A DNA stretch of 64,000 nt from Pseudovibrio denitrificans JCM 12308 (lineage in GTDB: Bacteria; Pseudomonadota; Alphaproteobacteria; Rhizobiales; Stappiaceae), in contig NZ_BAZK01000002.1 of the NCBI RefSeq assembly GCF_001310815.1, forward strand, positions 172,443 through 236,442, read 5' to 3'. The notes under the pieces were generated by a model. The model was not told the origin of the DNA. It was given only the letters and a program-made list of their open reading frames with translations, and ran no database searches. Shown piece after piece: positions 8,750-17,726 of the stretch. Position 1 is the first letter of the stretch; every line of letters starts with the position of its first letter. The translations under genes were made by a program, and so were the position numbers.

Positions 8750-10142
8750 CTAGCAGGTCTGCCATTTCCTTTGCGATGCCATCCATGGCTTCTTGCGGGT
8801 CTTCTTTAGGTGGTGTTTTGTCTGTTTTCTTCGCAGCTGGCTTTGAGGCTTTTGGCTTCTCTTCCTGTTTTGGCTGCTTGGCAGGCTCTTTAGCTTTTTC
8901 CGCTTTTGCAGGCTTCTTCGCTTCAGACTTTTCTGCTGGCTTTTCTTCTGTCTTTGCAGGTGCCGGCTTCTGGTCTTCAGTCTTCGCAGGCTTTTGCTCT
9001 GCTACTGGCGCTGCTTCTGCTTCCGCCTTGGCTGCAGGCTCTTTTGGCTGTTCGGCAGGTTTTGCCTCAGCTGCCTTTTCTGGCGTTGCTGCTGGTTTCT
9101 CAGCGGCCTGCTTTTCCGGAGTTGCAGCAGGCTTATCTGCTGGAGCTGCTTCCGGCTTCGGCTCTTCCTTCTTTTCGTCCTGTGCTTTGGCTGGAGCCTC
9201 GTTGACACGTGGACGCATGAAGGCGCTGGCTGCCTTTGCTGCCGGGCCATTCATTGGTGGCCGCATTGCAGCTTTTGGAATTGGCTTGTTGGATGGCGCT
9301 GTCTCAACCTTTGGCTCTTCAGCTTTTGCAGCAGGTTTTTCAGCAACGGGTGCCTTTGGTTCAGCGGCCTTCGGTGCTGGCTTTTCTACGGCAGGTGCCT
9401 GAGGCTCCGCTGCTTTTGGCGCAGGCTTTGGCTGGTTGAAGCCAACATTACGAGCAGGTGCCGGACGTGCGGAGATCGGACGGGCTGCTACCTTCTGAAC
9501 ACCGCGCGCGCCGCCAATGGTAGGCGTTTGAAGCGCTGTTGGTTTGTTTGCTGTAGCCGCTGGAGCAGGAGCTGCAGCCATCGGCTTTGCAGCGCGTAGT
9601 GGTGCGGTCTGTGGTGCTGCGACAACCTTCTCGCGCTGAGGAGCTGCAACCGTTGGTGCTGGTTTTGGTTCTGCCGGAGCAGGAGCCGGGGTTGGCGCTG
9701 GAGCTGGAGCTGCCTCTTCCCCCCAGTTCAGGCGTGCAGTTTGCTCGCCCGTTCCCTGAGCCTGCTCAACAGATGCTGGTGCTGCGCCGGTCTGGCCGTT
9801 GCCTGCGTACATCTGTCCACGCGGCGGCGTAGAAACCGGCATGCCGCGGATGATGCCCTGTTCGACCACAACATCATTGGCACCACCAATCATGATGAGG
9901 TGCTCGACATTATCTCTGCGCACGAGGAGAAGTCTGCGCCGCGCATCAATGTCGGTTGCATCCATGATGGCCAGACGAGGCTGGCGACTTCGCGAACCTT
10001 TGTAGCTGGTTCGGGCAAAGCGTTTCAAAAGCGGAATGCAAACCGCGATGAGAACCGCGATAATCAGCATGGCCAGTACGACAGCAAGAAGCTGCGCGCT
10101 TCCCTGAGACATACCGGTGGTTTGGGCCAGCCAGTCAGGCAT
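8724..10142 (-). CDS. fliO: FliO family flagellar biosynthesis protein with long low-complexity tail
   Basis: The first 110 residues fit FliO: a short periplasmic start, one transmembrane helix (about 15-38), and a small beta-rich cytoplasmic domain (RRLLLVRRDNVEHLIMIGG). FliO helps FliP assemble. The remaining 350 residues are Ala/Pro/Lys/Glu repeats (PAEKPAAKAEEPK type) and are surely disordered. Most FliO proteins are 120-250 aa, so the 472-aa length is unusual. The start ATG at 10142 follows GAGTTGAGGAACATTC, which supplies a GAGG ribosome-binding site. It overlaps fliP and is divergent from flgB, sharing the CtrA-type promoter region with it. Confidence 0.85.
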   Translation of the reverse strand: MPDWLAQTTGMSQGSAQLLAVVLAMLIIAVLIAVCIPLLKRFARTSYKGSRSRQPRLAIMDATDIDARRRLLLVRRDNVEHLIMIGGANDVVVEQGIIRGMPVSTPPRGQMYAGNGQTGAAPASVEQAQGTGEQTARLNWGEEAAPAPAPTPAPAPAEPKPAPTVAAPQREKVVAAPQTAPLRAAKPMAAAPAPAATANKPTALQTPTIGGARGVQKVAARPISARPAPARNVGFNQPKPAPKAAEPQAPAVEKPAPKAAEPKAPVAEKPAAKAEEPKVETAPSNKPIPKAAMRPPMNGPAAKAASAFMRPRVNEAPAKAQDEKKEEPKPEAAPADKPAATPEKQAAEKPAATPEKAAEAKPAEQPKEPAAKAEAEAAPVAEQKPAKTEDQKPAPAKTEEKPAEKSEAKKPAKAEKAKEPAKQPKQEEKPKASKPAAKKTDKTPPKEDPQEAMDGIAKEMADLLDDIEANTK

Positions 10143-10489
10143 GAATGTTCCTCAACTCGTATTCAACATTCAGCGGACCATCTGCATGAGCAAACAGCCC
10201 GGAACTGGGGTACGAATCCCCGCATTAACTCATGCGCGCATTTGTAACCTATAGTTTATGTAGAATGAACAGTTTAGAAGGGTGAAGTTTGTGGCGTTAC
10301 CCGAGTTTTTGCGCGAAAATCGCGAAATGGGCCTCTTGGCTAGGTGAATTTTGCTAGCTGGGCAAAATTTTCCACTCCCGCTGCCGCAATTCTTAATAGG
10401 TTCTGAAGGTGTTGATTCTGTCCGGTGACTCGCCGGAGCGTGATTTTGGCTATTCCCCTGCTTTTTAAGGTTTCTTCGGTGTGTAATTC

Positions 10490-10522
10490 TTAATGGAACC
10501 TTAATATTAACCTTTTGTTAAC
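10490..10522. promoter_or_regulatory. Two CtrA full sites in the fliO/flgB divergent region
   Basis: The 445-base gap between fliO and flgB contains two exact TTAA-N7-TTAA matches end to end. One is 10490-10504 (TTAA, seven bases, TTAA) and the other 10507-10521, where the second half is followed by C, as in the CtrA consensus TTAA-N7-TTAAC. They lie 66-98 bases before the flgB start. CckA, the kinase that controls CtrA, is encoded at the end of the same cluster. The rest of the gap (10143-10489) shows no gene. Confidence 0.7.
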
Positions 10523-10587
10523 CATTGCCTAGGCACTTTCTTCCTAGTTTAATTTAACAAATCTGTTCTCATAGGTTGTGCTGTCAG

Positions 10588-10992
10588 ATGGCCTTAACTG
10601 ATCTCCCGATGTTTCAGGCGTTGCGCCAGAAAATGCAATGGCACCAACAACGTCAGGGTGTGCTTGCGGAAAACGTCGCAAATGCGGACACGCCGGGATA
10701 CCGCAGTAAAGACCTTAAGGAACTGAGCTTCTCCGACATGGTGGATGCAGAGCAGGGAACCGGGGCGTTGCGCCCTGTGGTGACCAGTGCCGGGCATATT
10801 ACCAGCGGGGGTATCAGCGCGGGCGTTGGGACGAAAGTTTCCAAGGCGTCCAGCTTTGAGAGAACACCAGATGGCAACAGCGTGGTTCTTGAAGAGCAGA
10901 TGATGAAGATCGCTCAGAACCAGATCGACTACCAGACTGCGACGAGCCTTTATTCTCGCAGCCTTGGCATGTTGAAGAGCGCGCTGAAGTGA
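10588..10992 (+). CDS. flgB: Flagellar basal-body rod protein FlgB
   Basis: This 134-aa proximal rod subunit has the conserved N-terminal rod signature, LAENVANADTPGYRSKDL (about residues 26-43). The C-terminal coiled-coil helix ends in SLYSRSLGMLKSALK. ATG 10588 is preferred over an upstream in-frame TTG (10576) because it yields the usual family N-terminus, MALTDLPMFQALRQK. It is the first gene of flgB-flgC-fliE-fliQ-fliR-flhB and follows the CtrA-type sites. Confidence 0.95.
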   Translation: MALTDLPMFQALRQKMQWHQQRQGVLAENVANADTPGYRSKDLKELSFSDMVDAEQGTGALRPVVTSAGHITSGGISAGVGTKVSKASSFERTPDGNSVVLEEQMMKIAQNQIDYQTATSLYSRSLGMLKSALK

Positions 10993-11049
10993 TGATTGAG
11001 AGCAGTTGCTGTGGTGTGAGCGGCATCGGAGCAAATGTGGGAGGGGCCC

Positions 11050-11460
11050 ATGGATTTTATTAAGTCGATGTTTATTGCGGCATCCGGTCTGAAAGCTCAG
11101 ACGGGACGTATGCGTGTGATCGCAGAAAACATTGCGAATGCTGATTCCACTGGTCAGACACCAGGTGAGGATCCGTATCGCCGTAAGGTTCCTACGTTTT
11201 CCAGCAGCTTTGACGCCAAGGTTGAGGCTGAACTGGTGAAGCTTGGCCGGGTTCGTGAGGACAAGAGCGAGTTCAAGCTGCGTTATGAGCCAGACCATCC
11301 GGCAGCGAACGACAAAGGCTATGTGAAGATGCCGAATGTGAACACGCTGGTTGAGATGGCGGACATGCAGGAAGCCACACGTTCTTATGAGGCAAACCTG
11401 AACGTGGTGAAGTCTTCCCGCTCCATGATGCAGAAAACACTCGACATTCTTAGAGGTTGA
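11050..11460 (+). CDS. flgC: Flagellar basal-body rod protein FlgC
   Basis: This 136-aa proximal rod protein begins MDFIKSMFIAASGLKAQTGRM and contains the rod-family motif IAENIANADSTG. The C-terminus (MADMQEATRSYEANLNVVKSSRSMMQKTLDILRG) is typical of FlgC. The start at ATG 11050 follows GGGAGGGG. It lies 57 bases after flgB, in the rod operon. Confidence 0.95.
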   Translation: MDFIKSMFIAASGLKAQTGRMRVIAENIANADSTGQTPGEDPYRRKVPTFSSSFDAKVEAELVKLGRVREDKSEFKLRYEPDHPAANDKGYVKMPNVNTLVEMADMQEATRSYEANLNVVKSSRSMMQKTLDILRG

Positions 11461-11495
11461 TGACCGGTTGGCTGATACCGGAAGGAGATACAATC

Positions 11496-11803
11496 ATGTC
11501 TAATGCTTCTATTGCTGCCAGTGCATATGCGAACACAGCAAAGCTGAGCAACCCGCTTGAAGCTGCCAGTGAGTCTGGTGATAAGAGCGGCGCCTTTGGC
11601 AATATGGTGCAGTCTGCGATCAGCGAGATCAATGAGAGTGGCCAGATTGCTGATGTGCAGTCTCTCGATTTGCTGCAGGGCAAGGCCAATGTGTTGATGT
11701 TGTGACCGCTGTTGCAGAGACCGAGCTGGCTCTGGAAACCGTTGTTTCTGTTCGTGACCGCGTTATTTCTGCGTATGAAGAAATTATGCGGATGCCAATC
11801 TGA
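11496..11803 (+). CDS. fliE: Flagellar hook-basal body protein FliE (frameshifted in this sequence)
   Basis: FliE links the MS-ring and export gate to the rod. The first frame from ATG 11496 (ribosome-binding site GAAGGAGA at 11481) gives MSNASIAASAYANTAKLSNP up to residue 65. It then runs into a stop at 11703-11705. The conserved C-terminus (VVTAVAETELALETVVSVRD, ending EEIMRMPI) continues one frame back to a TGA at 11801-11803. Adding one G at about 11691-11693 (GTGTTGATG read as GTGGTTGATG) restores a normal 102-aa FliE. The gene is essential for the rod and surrounded by intact genes, so a base-calling deletion is more likely than a true mutation. Confidence 0.88.
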
Positions 11804-11859
11804 TTGGTTCGCTTTATGTGAGGTGTCAGTGAACTAAGGGAAATGGTGGTTAGAACACA

Positions 11860-12126
11860 ATGACCGGAGCAGAAGTGCTGGATATTGCCAGCGAAGGCAT
11901 ATGGACACTTATTCTGGTGTCGGCCCCCGTTATGCTTATCGGGCTTCTGGTTGGTGTGATTGTGGCGCTGTTTCAGGCACTGACACAAATTCAGGAACAG
12001 ACGCTGGTGTTTGTTCCCAAGATCCTGAGCATCTTTATTGCGTTGCTTGTGACGCTTCCCTTCATGGGGGAGTTGATGAATTCTTTTACAAACCGCATTG
12101 CCGGGTTGATTATCTCCGGATATTGA
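11860..12126 (+). CDS. fliQ: Flagellar export protein FliQ
   Basis: This 88-aa two-helix membrane subunit of the export gate has transmembrane spans at about residues 17-40 (IWTLILVSAPVMLIGLLVGV) and 54-76. The conserved FQALTQIQEQTLVFVPK sequence lies between them. Length and sequence are standard. It lies between fliE and fliR. Confidence 0.96.
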   Translation: MTGAEVLDIASEGIWTLILVSAPVMLIGLLVGVIVALFQALTQIQEQTLVFVPKILSIFIALLVTLPFMGELMNSFTNRIAGLIISGY

Positions 12127-12169
12127 GCGAGATACAGCGCAAGGCGACGCGCATTCTGGGGGCAATTCT

Positions 12170-12943
12170 GTGACGATCAATCTGGATTTTTTACCGGTGA
12201 TCGTCGTTAGCTTTCTGCTGATGTTTGCGCGTATTGGTACGATGATCATGCTCGTGCCAGCATTTGGTGAAACCTTCATTCCCGTTCGCGTTCGTTTGAC
12301 CATCGCACTGCTGCTGACTTATGTGTTCCTGCCGATCAACTCCAATCTCTATCCTGATGATGTGATGAGCAGCTTGCCCAAGCTTCTGGCGTTGCTGGGT
12401 GGTGAGCTGATGGTTGGGTTCTTCATTGGCTTGTCCATGAAGCTGATTTCCTACGCACTCTCAGTGGCTGGAACGATCATGGCGAACCAATCCGGCCTTG
12501 CATTTGCGATGGGCGGGGATGCGACGAACTCTGGCCAGCAGGGGGCGTTGATGGGTAACTTCCTCAACGTGCTTGGCATTTGCATGGTGTTCGTGACGAA
12601 CCTGCACTACGTGATGATTGCGGCCATGCAGGACAGTTTCGTGCTGTTTCCTCCCGGCAATCCGCTGCCGGTTGGCGATCTTTCCACGTTGGCGGTTGAG
12701 ACGGTGACGCACATGTTCTCCGTGGCTGTGCGCCTGGGCGCGCCGTTTATTGTGGTCGGGATCGTGTTTTACTTCAGTCTGGGCTTGCTGAATAAGCTGA
12801 TGCCTCAGATGCAGATCTTCTTCATCGCCATGCCGGTCAACATCATGATTGGCTTTGGCATCTTCCTGCTGCTGCTTTCCACTCTGATGGGTTACTATCT
12901 GTCAGAGTTCCGCGAAGCACTTCAGCCGTTCCTTTTGAATTAG
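12170..12943 (+). CDS. fliR: Flagellar export protein FliR
   Basis: This 257-aa polytopic membrane subunit of the export gate completes the FliPQR channel. It shows MFARIGTMIMLVPAFGE near the N-terminus and the QSGLAFAMGGDATNSGQQGALMG region typical of FliR. The C-terminal half is strongly hydrophobic. The start is GTG 12170 after a CTGGGGG element. It lies 43 bases after fliQ and ten bases before flhB. Confidence 0.95.
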   Translation: MTINLDFLPVIVVSFLLMFARIGTMIMLVPAFGETFIPVRVRLTIALLLTYVFLPINSNLYPDDVMSSLPKLLALLGGELMVGFFIGLSMKLISYALSVAGTIMANQSGLAFAMGGDATNSGQQGALMGNFLNVLGICMVFVTNLHYVMIAAMQDSFVLFPPGNPLPVGDLSTLAVETVTHMFSVAVRLGAPFIVVGIVFYFSLGLLNKLMPQMQIFFIAMPVNIMIGFGIFLLLLSTLMGYYLSEFREALQPFLLN

Positions 12944-12953
12944 CGAGGAGCTG

Positions 12954-14030
12954 ATGGCTGAAGATACCGACGATTCGGAGAAAACCGAGGACCCCACGCA
13001 AAAGCGGCTCGATGATGCATTCGAGAAAGGGGACATACCAAAATCGCAGGAAGTGAGCTCGTGGTTCTCGTTGGTGGGGACCGCTTTGGTGATATCTTTC
13101 CTCGCGCCCACAATGGTTTCGAGCGTTTCTACGATTTTAAAGGGGTTTTTTGCCCATGCGGACACAATTGCTGTTGATCCGGGTGCGCTTGTTTTCCTTT
13201 TAGAAATAACTGGGCCCGAAATACTTGGTGTGGTGGCACTGCCGTTGCTGACGCTGATGGCGCTCGCCGTGGTTGGGAACGTGGTTCAGCATAAACCGCT
13301 TTGGACTGCAGAGCGATTGAAGCCGAAGCTGAACAAGATCTCGCCTCTTTCGGGGATGAAGAGACTGTTCTCCAAAGACAGCCTCGCCAACTTCCTGAAG
13401 GGGCTGGTGAAGATCATTGCGGTGGCGGCGGTGGTTTTTCTGGTGTTGTGGCCGGAAAGAGACCGGCTGGACACGGTGGTGTTCAGAGAAACGGGGCTTG
13501 TGCTGGAGGAGGTTCGTGAGCTCGCCATCATGGTGATTGGGGCAATTCTTGCGCTTATGACTGTTGTTGCCGGGGCCGATCTGGTCTGGCAGCGCAAAAA
13601 ATGGTTCGAAAAGCAAAAGATGACCCAGCAGGAAGTGAAAGAGGAATACAAGCAATCTGAGGGTGATCCCAAGATTAAAGCCAAAATTCGAGAGTTGCGC
13701 CTTCAGCGTTCACGCAACAGAATGATGGCAAGTGTGCCGGATGCGACGGTTGTTATTACAAACCCGACCCACTACGCGGTTGCTCTGAGCTATGAAGAGG
13801 GCATGGGAGCACCGCAGTGTGTTGCGCTTGGGGTGGATGACCTGGCGCTCCGCATTCGAGAGGTTGCGAAAGAATCTGATGTGCCGATCGTGGAGAACCC
13901 TCCACTGGCACGTGCGTTGTACGCATCGATTGAGTTGAACGATTATGTGCCTGAGGAGCACTACGCCGCGGTTGCGAAGGTGATTGGTTATGTCATGCAG
14001 CTGCGTAAAAAGAAGAGCTGGCGGTCTTAA
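12954..14030 (+). CDS. flhB: Flagellar export switch protein FlhB
   Basis: This 358-aa protein controls substrate specificity of flagellar export. The N-terminus (EKTEDPTQKRLDDAFEKGD) is the family signature. Four transmembrane helices follow to about residue 215, then the cytoplasmic domain with the autocleavage site NPTH in VVITNPTHYAVALSYE (about residue 265). All key residues are intact. It starts ten bases after fliR, with GCGAGGAG as ribosome-binding site, and ends the rod/export operon. Confidence 0.97.
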   Translation: MAEDTDDSEKTEDPTQKRLDDAFEKGDIPKSQEVSSWFSLVGTALVISFLAPTMVSSVSTILKGFFAHADTIAVDPGALVFLLEITGPEILGVVALPLLTLMALAVVGNVVQHKPLWTAERLKPKLNKISPLSGMKRLFSKDSLANFLKGLVKIIAVAAVVFLVLWPERDRLDTVVFRETGLVLEEVRELAIMVIGAILALMTVVAGADLVWQRKKWFEKQKMTQQEVKEEYKQSEGDPKIKAKIRELRLQRSRNRMMASVPDATVVITNPTHYAVALSYEEGMGAPQCVALGVDDLALRIREVAKESDVPIVENPPLARALYASIELNDYVPEEHYAAVAKVIGYVMQLRKKKSWRS

Positions 14031-14122
14031 CAGCGCGGGAGTGCTGGAGTGTCGGCTTTTGAGCGGATTATTCTCATGGCGAAAAAGTCAAGGTGTCTGC
14101 GGGTGGCCGTAGAGAGGGTAAG

Positions 14123-16687
14123 ATGACAAAGACCGAAGCGCGGCGACCTGAGCCGGTGATTGACAGGACAGACAAGGGGGGCAGCCTTGGGGCCTTGATG
14201 CTGCTTGCACTCGGCCTTGTCGCAGCAACAGCCGCTTTCGCGTTGATGCGCAAAGAACAGGCCGAGCCTTACATTCTGGGGTTGCTGGGTGTTCTGGCTG
14301 TGGTTGGGGTGTTCTCGCTGTTTGCCATGGCCATTGGCCTGTTACGGTTCATCTCCAAATCCCACCGCAATCCGTTGGCCGAATCCTTCATGAACTCGCT
14401 GGATGATGGCGTGTTGCTGGCTGATCATAATGGCCGCATCATCTACGCAAACCAGTCCTATGCTGAGCTGACGGGCGCGCGCGGACCAGCTGATGTGCGC
14501 ACGGTGGAGCGGGTGTTCTCTTCGGATCCTGACGCCGCAGATGCCATATTCCGGCTTTCGCAAGCTGTACGAACAGGGCGATACGCGACAGAAGAAGTGC
14601 GCCTGCCGAACGCTGTTGGTGAAGTTGCCAGCGGCGCGCGCTGGTATCGCATTACCGTTCGCCCGCTGGAGCAGGATGCTGCTGTTGGCGTGGATAGCGG
14701 CATTACCATCTGGCAGGTTTCTGACATTACCCGTGATCGGACCGAGCAGGAGAACTCCTTCCAGGAACTGCAACGCGTGATTAACTTCCTTGACCATGCG
14801 CCGTGCGGCTTCTTCTCCTCTGACAGCACTGGCAAGCTGGTTTATCTGAATGCGACCCTGGCGGACTGGCTTGGTTATGATTTGACCCAGTTTATCTCCG
14901 GCGAACTGTCTTTGAAGGACATCGTGCGCGGAGAAGGGGCAGCTCTGGTTGAAGCTCTGCAGGGTTCTGAGGGTGAAGTTAAAACCGAAAGCTTTGATAT
15001 TGATCTGGTGACGCGCAGCGGCACTGGCCTGCCGGTTCGCCTTGTGCACCGTGTTCCGTTTGGCGCTGATGGCCTTGCTGGTGACAGCCGGACGCTGGTG
15101 ATCAACCGTTCTGCTGGCAATGATGATGAGGAAGCGCTGCGTGCTGCTGAAGTGCGCTTCTCCCGCTTCTTCAACAACACACCGGTCGCGATTGCCTCTA
15201 TCGACAAAAATGGCCGTGTTGAGCGCACCAACGGTCCGTTCATGCGCCTGTTTGAGCAGGGCGAGGGCCTTGGCAAAGATGTGAAGCTGACCGAGTTTGT
15301 GGCTGAGAATGATCGTGCTGCCTTGCAGGGCGCGCTGGAAGAAGCTGCGCTGGGCAAGAGCGAGATTGCACCGCTGGATGTCTCGCTTGAGGGCAATGGC
15401 GATCCTCGTTCCGCGACCTTCTACGTGTCTGCTGTTCAGGACGGGCAGGCCGGTGAAGATGCGGCTGTGATTTACGTTCTAGAGACCACTCAGCAGCGTG
15501 CGTTGGAAGCTCAGTTTGCGCAGAGCCAGAAGATGCAGGCGATTGGCCAGCTGGCTGGTGGTGTTGCGCATGACTTCAACAACGTTCTGACCGCGATTAT
15601 CGGCTTTTCTGACTTGCTGTTGGCAAGCCACCGTCCAACGGATCCGGCCTTCCAGGACATCATGAACATCAAGCAGAATGCAAACAGGGCTGCTGGCCTT
15701 GTGCGCCAGTTGCTTGCGTTCTCCCGCCGTCAGACACTGCGCCCACAGGAGCTGGCGCTGGCGGATGTGCTGGCGGATGTTTCCATCCTTCTGGACCGCT
15801 TGCTGGGTGAAAAGATTGAGCTGAAGCTGGTGCATGGCCGTGAGCTGTGGCCGGTGATGGCTGACGTGAACCAGCTGGAGCAGGTGATCGTGAACCTTGC
15901 GGTGAACGCCCGTGATGCGATGGAAGGAGGCGGTGAAGTTTCCATCCGGACGCTGAACGTAGATGAGGACGCGTCCAAGACCTACGAGAACACACGCGGT
16001 ATGCCTCCGGGTGAGTACGTGCTGATTGAGGTGGCCGATAACGGTCACGGCATGTCTCAGGACGTGATGGACAAGATCTTCGAGCCGTTCTTCTCGACAA
16101 AGGATGTCGGCAAAGGCACCGGCCTTGGACTCTCCACTGTTTATGGCATCGTGAAGCAGACCGGCGGCTATGTGTTCTGTACCAGTGAGGTAGGTGTCGG
16201 CACAACGTTCCGCATCTTCTTCCCGCGCCACATCACCACCGAGAAGGAAGAGGTCGTTGAGGTTAAGCCTGAGCAGGAAGCGACCGAAGCGGACCTGACA
16301 GGTTCTGCAACTATTCTTCTTGTTGAAGATGAAGAGGCTGTGCGGGCCTTTGCAGCACGCGCCCTGAGTGGTCGTGGCTATGAGGTGTTTGAGGCTGGTT
16401 CTGGCACTGAGGCTCTGGAAGTGATGGAAGAGACCGGCGGGGCGGTTGACCTTGTGGTTTCTGACGTTGTGATGCCGGAGATGGATGGACCAAGCCTGCT
16501 GATTGAGCTGCGCAAGACACGTCCTGATCTGAAGATCATCTTTGTTTCCGGCTATGCTGAGGATGCGTTTGAGAAGAACCTGCCGGCGGAGGAAAGCTTT
16601 ACCTTCCTGCCGAAGCCATTCACGCTGAAACAGCTGGCAACCACGGTGAAAGAAACGCTGGAAGCCAAGACACAGGAACGGGCTTAG
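14123..16687 (+). CDS. cckA: Hybrid sensor histidine kinase CckA
   Basis: CckA is the membrane kinase/phosphatase that feeds phosphate through ChpT to CtrA and CpdR. The 854-aa protein has two transmembrane helices (about residues 20-40 and 47-73) and PAS-type sensor regions (about 90-450). The HisKA domain contains GGVAHDFNNVLTAIIGFSDLLL, with the phospho-acceptor His, and is followed by the HATPase_c domain (VNLAVNARDAM, GKGTGLGLSTVYG). A C-terminal receiver carries DVVMPEMDGP. ATG 14123 after GAGAGGG is chosen over an upstream GTG at 14093. It lies directly after flhB, beside genes carrying CtrA-type sites. A bidirectional terminator follows. Confidence 0.93.
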   Translation: MTKTEARRPEPVIDRTDKGGSLGALMLLALGLVAATAAFALMRKEQAEPYILGLLGVLAVVGVFSLFAMAIGLLRFISKSHRNPLAESFMNSLDDGVLLADHNGRIIYANQSYAELTGARGPADVRTVERVFSSDPDAADAIFRLSQAVRTGRYATEEVRLPNAVGEVASGARWYRITVRPLEQDAAVGVDSGITIWQVSDITRDRTEQENSFQELQRVINFLDHAPCGFFSSDSTGKLVYLNATLADWLGYDLTQFISGELSLKDIVRGEGAALVEALQGSEGEVKTESFDIDLVTRSGTGLPVRLVHRVPFGADGLAGDSRTLVINRSAGNDDEEALRAAEVRFSRFFNNTPVAIASIDKNGRVERTNGPFMRLFEQGEGLGKDVKLTEFVAENDRAALQGALEEAALGKSEIAPLDVSLEGNGDPRSATFYVSAVQDGQAGEDAAVIYVLETTQQRALEAQFAQSQKMQAIGQLAGGVAHDFNNVLTAIIGFSDLLLASHRPTDPAFQDIMNIKQNANRAAGLVRQLLAFSRRQTLRPQELALADVLADVSILLDRLLGEKIELKLVHGRELWPVMADVNQLEQVIVNLAVNARDAMEGGGEVSIRTLNVDEDASKTYENTRGMPPGEYVLIEVADNGHGMSQDVMDKIFEPFFSTKDVGKGTGLGLSTVYGIVKQTGGYVFCTSEVGVGTTFRIFFPRHITTEKEEVVEVKPEQEATEADLTGSATILLVEDEEAVRAFAARALSGRGYEVFEAGSGTEALEVMEETGGAVDLVVSDVVMPEMDGPSLLIELRKTRPDLKIIFVSGYAEDAFEKNLPAEESFTFLPKPFTLKQLATTVKETLEAKTQERA

Positions 16688-16711
16688 CCTTTTCTTAGTT
16701 CGAAATACAAA

Positions 16712-16745
16712 AGCCGGAGAGCATGGTCTGCTCTCCGGCTTTTTT
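16712..16745. terminator. Bidirectional terminator after cckA
   Basis: A perfect 12-bp stem (16712-16723 with 16729-16740, AGCCGGAGAGCA and its complement) encloses a five-base loop. Five T follow on the plus strand and an A-rich run lies on the other side. It serves cckA and the convergent lipoprotein gene. Confidence 0.9.
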
Positions 16746-16766
16746 GATATCTATATGCGCTGCTTA

Positions 16767-17237
16767 TCAGACGCAGCCGGAAGAGTTTTCCGCGTTGGAC
16801 TTCAAGCGCTGCAGGCTCTGCATGGAGCCTGGATTGCCTGGCAGTTGGAAGGACTGTTCCTGCGAGGTGTAGATGTTGTTGACCAGCGCGAGGTCCTGCA
16901 CAACGTTGGTGCTGCACTGCGTGCCGGAGAAGCGAACGCGGATGCGGTAGGCGCGCTCGCCAGAATCTGACGGGCCAAACTCATTGTCGAGTACAGCGTT
17001 GTCGCCGCGCACATAGCTTTCCATTACCACCATGTTTGGCTCGTTTTGCTGAACGATGGTGCCTTTGGCGCTTGCGCTGTTGACCAGAGTAGTGCGCACA
17101 ACTTCAGGCGAAGCTTTGATCTGAATGGTTTGAGAATCGGCGTCCGCGCGGATGGATGGTTGCCCGCTGCGAGTGGATGGGCCGCTTTGGCAAGCTGCGA
17201 GAGCTGCCGTTAATCCGATAAAAATAAGTTTCTTCAT
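16767..17237 (-). CDS. Hypothetical lipoprotein
   Basis: This 156-aa protein has a classic lipoprotein signal, MKKLIFIGLTAALAAC, with the lipid-modified Cys at residue 16 in an LAAC lipobox. The mature part looks like a small alpha/beta domain with two cysteines (FSGTQCSTN and SSGCV at the end) that may pair. ATG 17237 is chosen because the in-frame TTG at 17324 would bury the signal peptide. I do not recognise the family. It stands alone, convergent with cckA. Confidence 0.75.
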   Translation of the reverse strand: MKKLIFIGLTAALAACQSGPSTRSGQPSIRADADSQTIQIKASPEVVRTTLVNSASAKGTIVQQNEPNMVVMESYVRGDNAVLDNEFGPSDSGERAYRIRVRFSGTQCSTNVVQDLALVNNIYTSQEQSFQLPGNPGSMQSLQRLKSNAENSSGCV

Positions 17238-17557
17238 AGCGTAAATCCTGCGGGTGACAAAAGCCGATGCAACTGCCGCCAACCGCGAAACTCTGTTGGG
17301 CGTGATTTCAATGGAACCACCCAATAAATTGGATTGGCCTCTTTCACATATGCGCGCCAGATGGCGTTTTGATGAGTACTATATGACCACAAGATGCAGA
17401 TGCGCCAATAAAAACACAGCGATGTAAAGTTCTATAGCTTTAGAACACCTAAAATAATCGGGGCGGAAAAACAACGGAATCTTTCGATCAAAGAGACGTG
17501 AAAACCTCTGCATGTATTGAGTTGATTGGAAGCGTGGGGAAAGCTCTGCACAAGTGG

Positions 17558-17662
17558 CTAAAGCAGTTCGCTTTTTAGTTGAGGCAAATGAACTGCTTCA
17601 GCCTTTGATCTTGCGTATCTTCATCTGAAAACCGGTGCTCACTTTTCAGCGATACGCTTTAG
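17558..17662. repeat. Palindromic intergenic element (REP/RIME-like)
   Basis: This 105-base unit lies in the 489-base gap between the lipoprotein and psuG. It is bounded by CTAAAGC (17558-17564) and GCTTTAG (17656-17662). Inside are two arms: 17561-17569 with 17590-17598 (AAGCAGTTC with GAACTGCTT), and a compound stem of 17613-17619 with 17651-17657 plus 17625-17631 with 17643-17649. This architecture resembles dispersed palindromic repeats of Rhizobiales. A copy-number search is needed to prove that it is repeated. The remaining gap (17238-17557) shows nothing else. Confidence 0.5.
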
Positions 17663-17666
17663 ACCA

Positions 17667-17700
17667 CAAAAAATCCGGGCTGGAGGCTCCAACCCGGATT
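17667..17700 (-). terminator. Terminator of psuG
   Basis: The stem AATCCGGG (17672-17679) pairs with CCCGGATT (17693-17700). On the minus strand it is followed by six T (complement of the A run 17667-17672). It lies 27 bases after the psuG stop. Confidence 0.8.
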
Positions 17701-17726
17701 CTTATAAGGCAGATGCCTGCAAAAAC

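Noticed and set aside
9002..9602. Long plus-strand frames opposite fliO (Leu/Trp/Cys-rich)
   Set aside because: They are antisense shadows of the Ala/Pro/Lys repeats of FliO.
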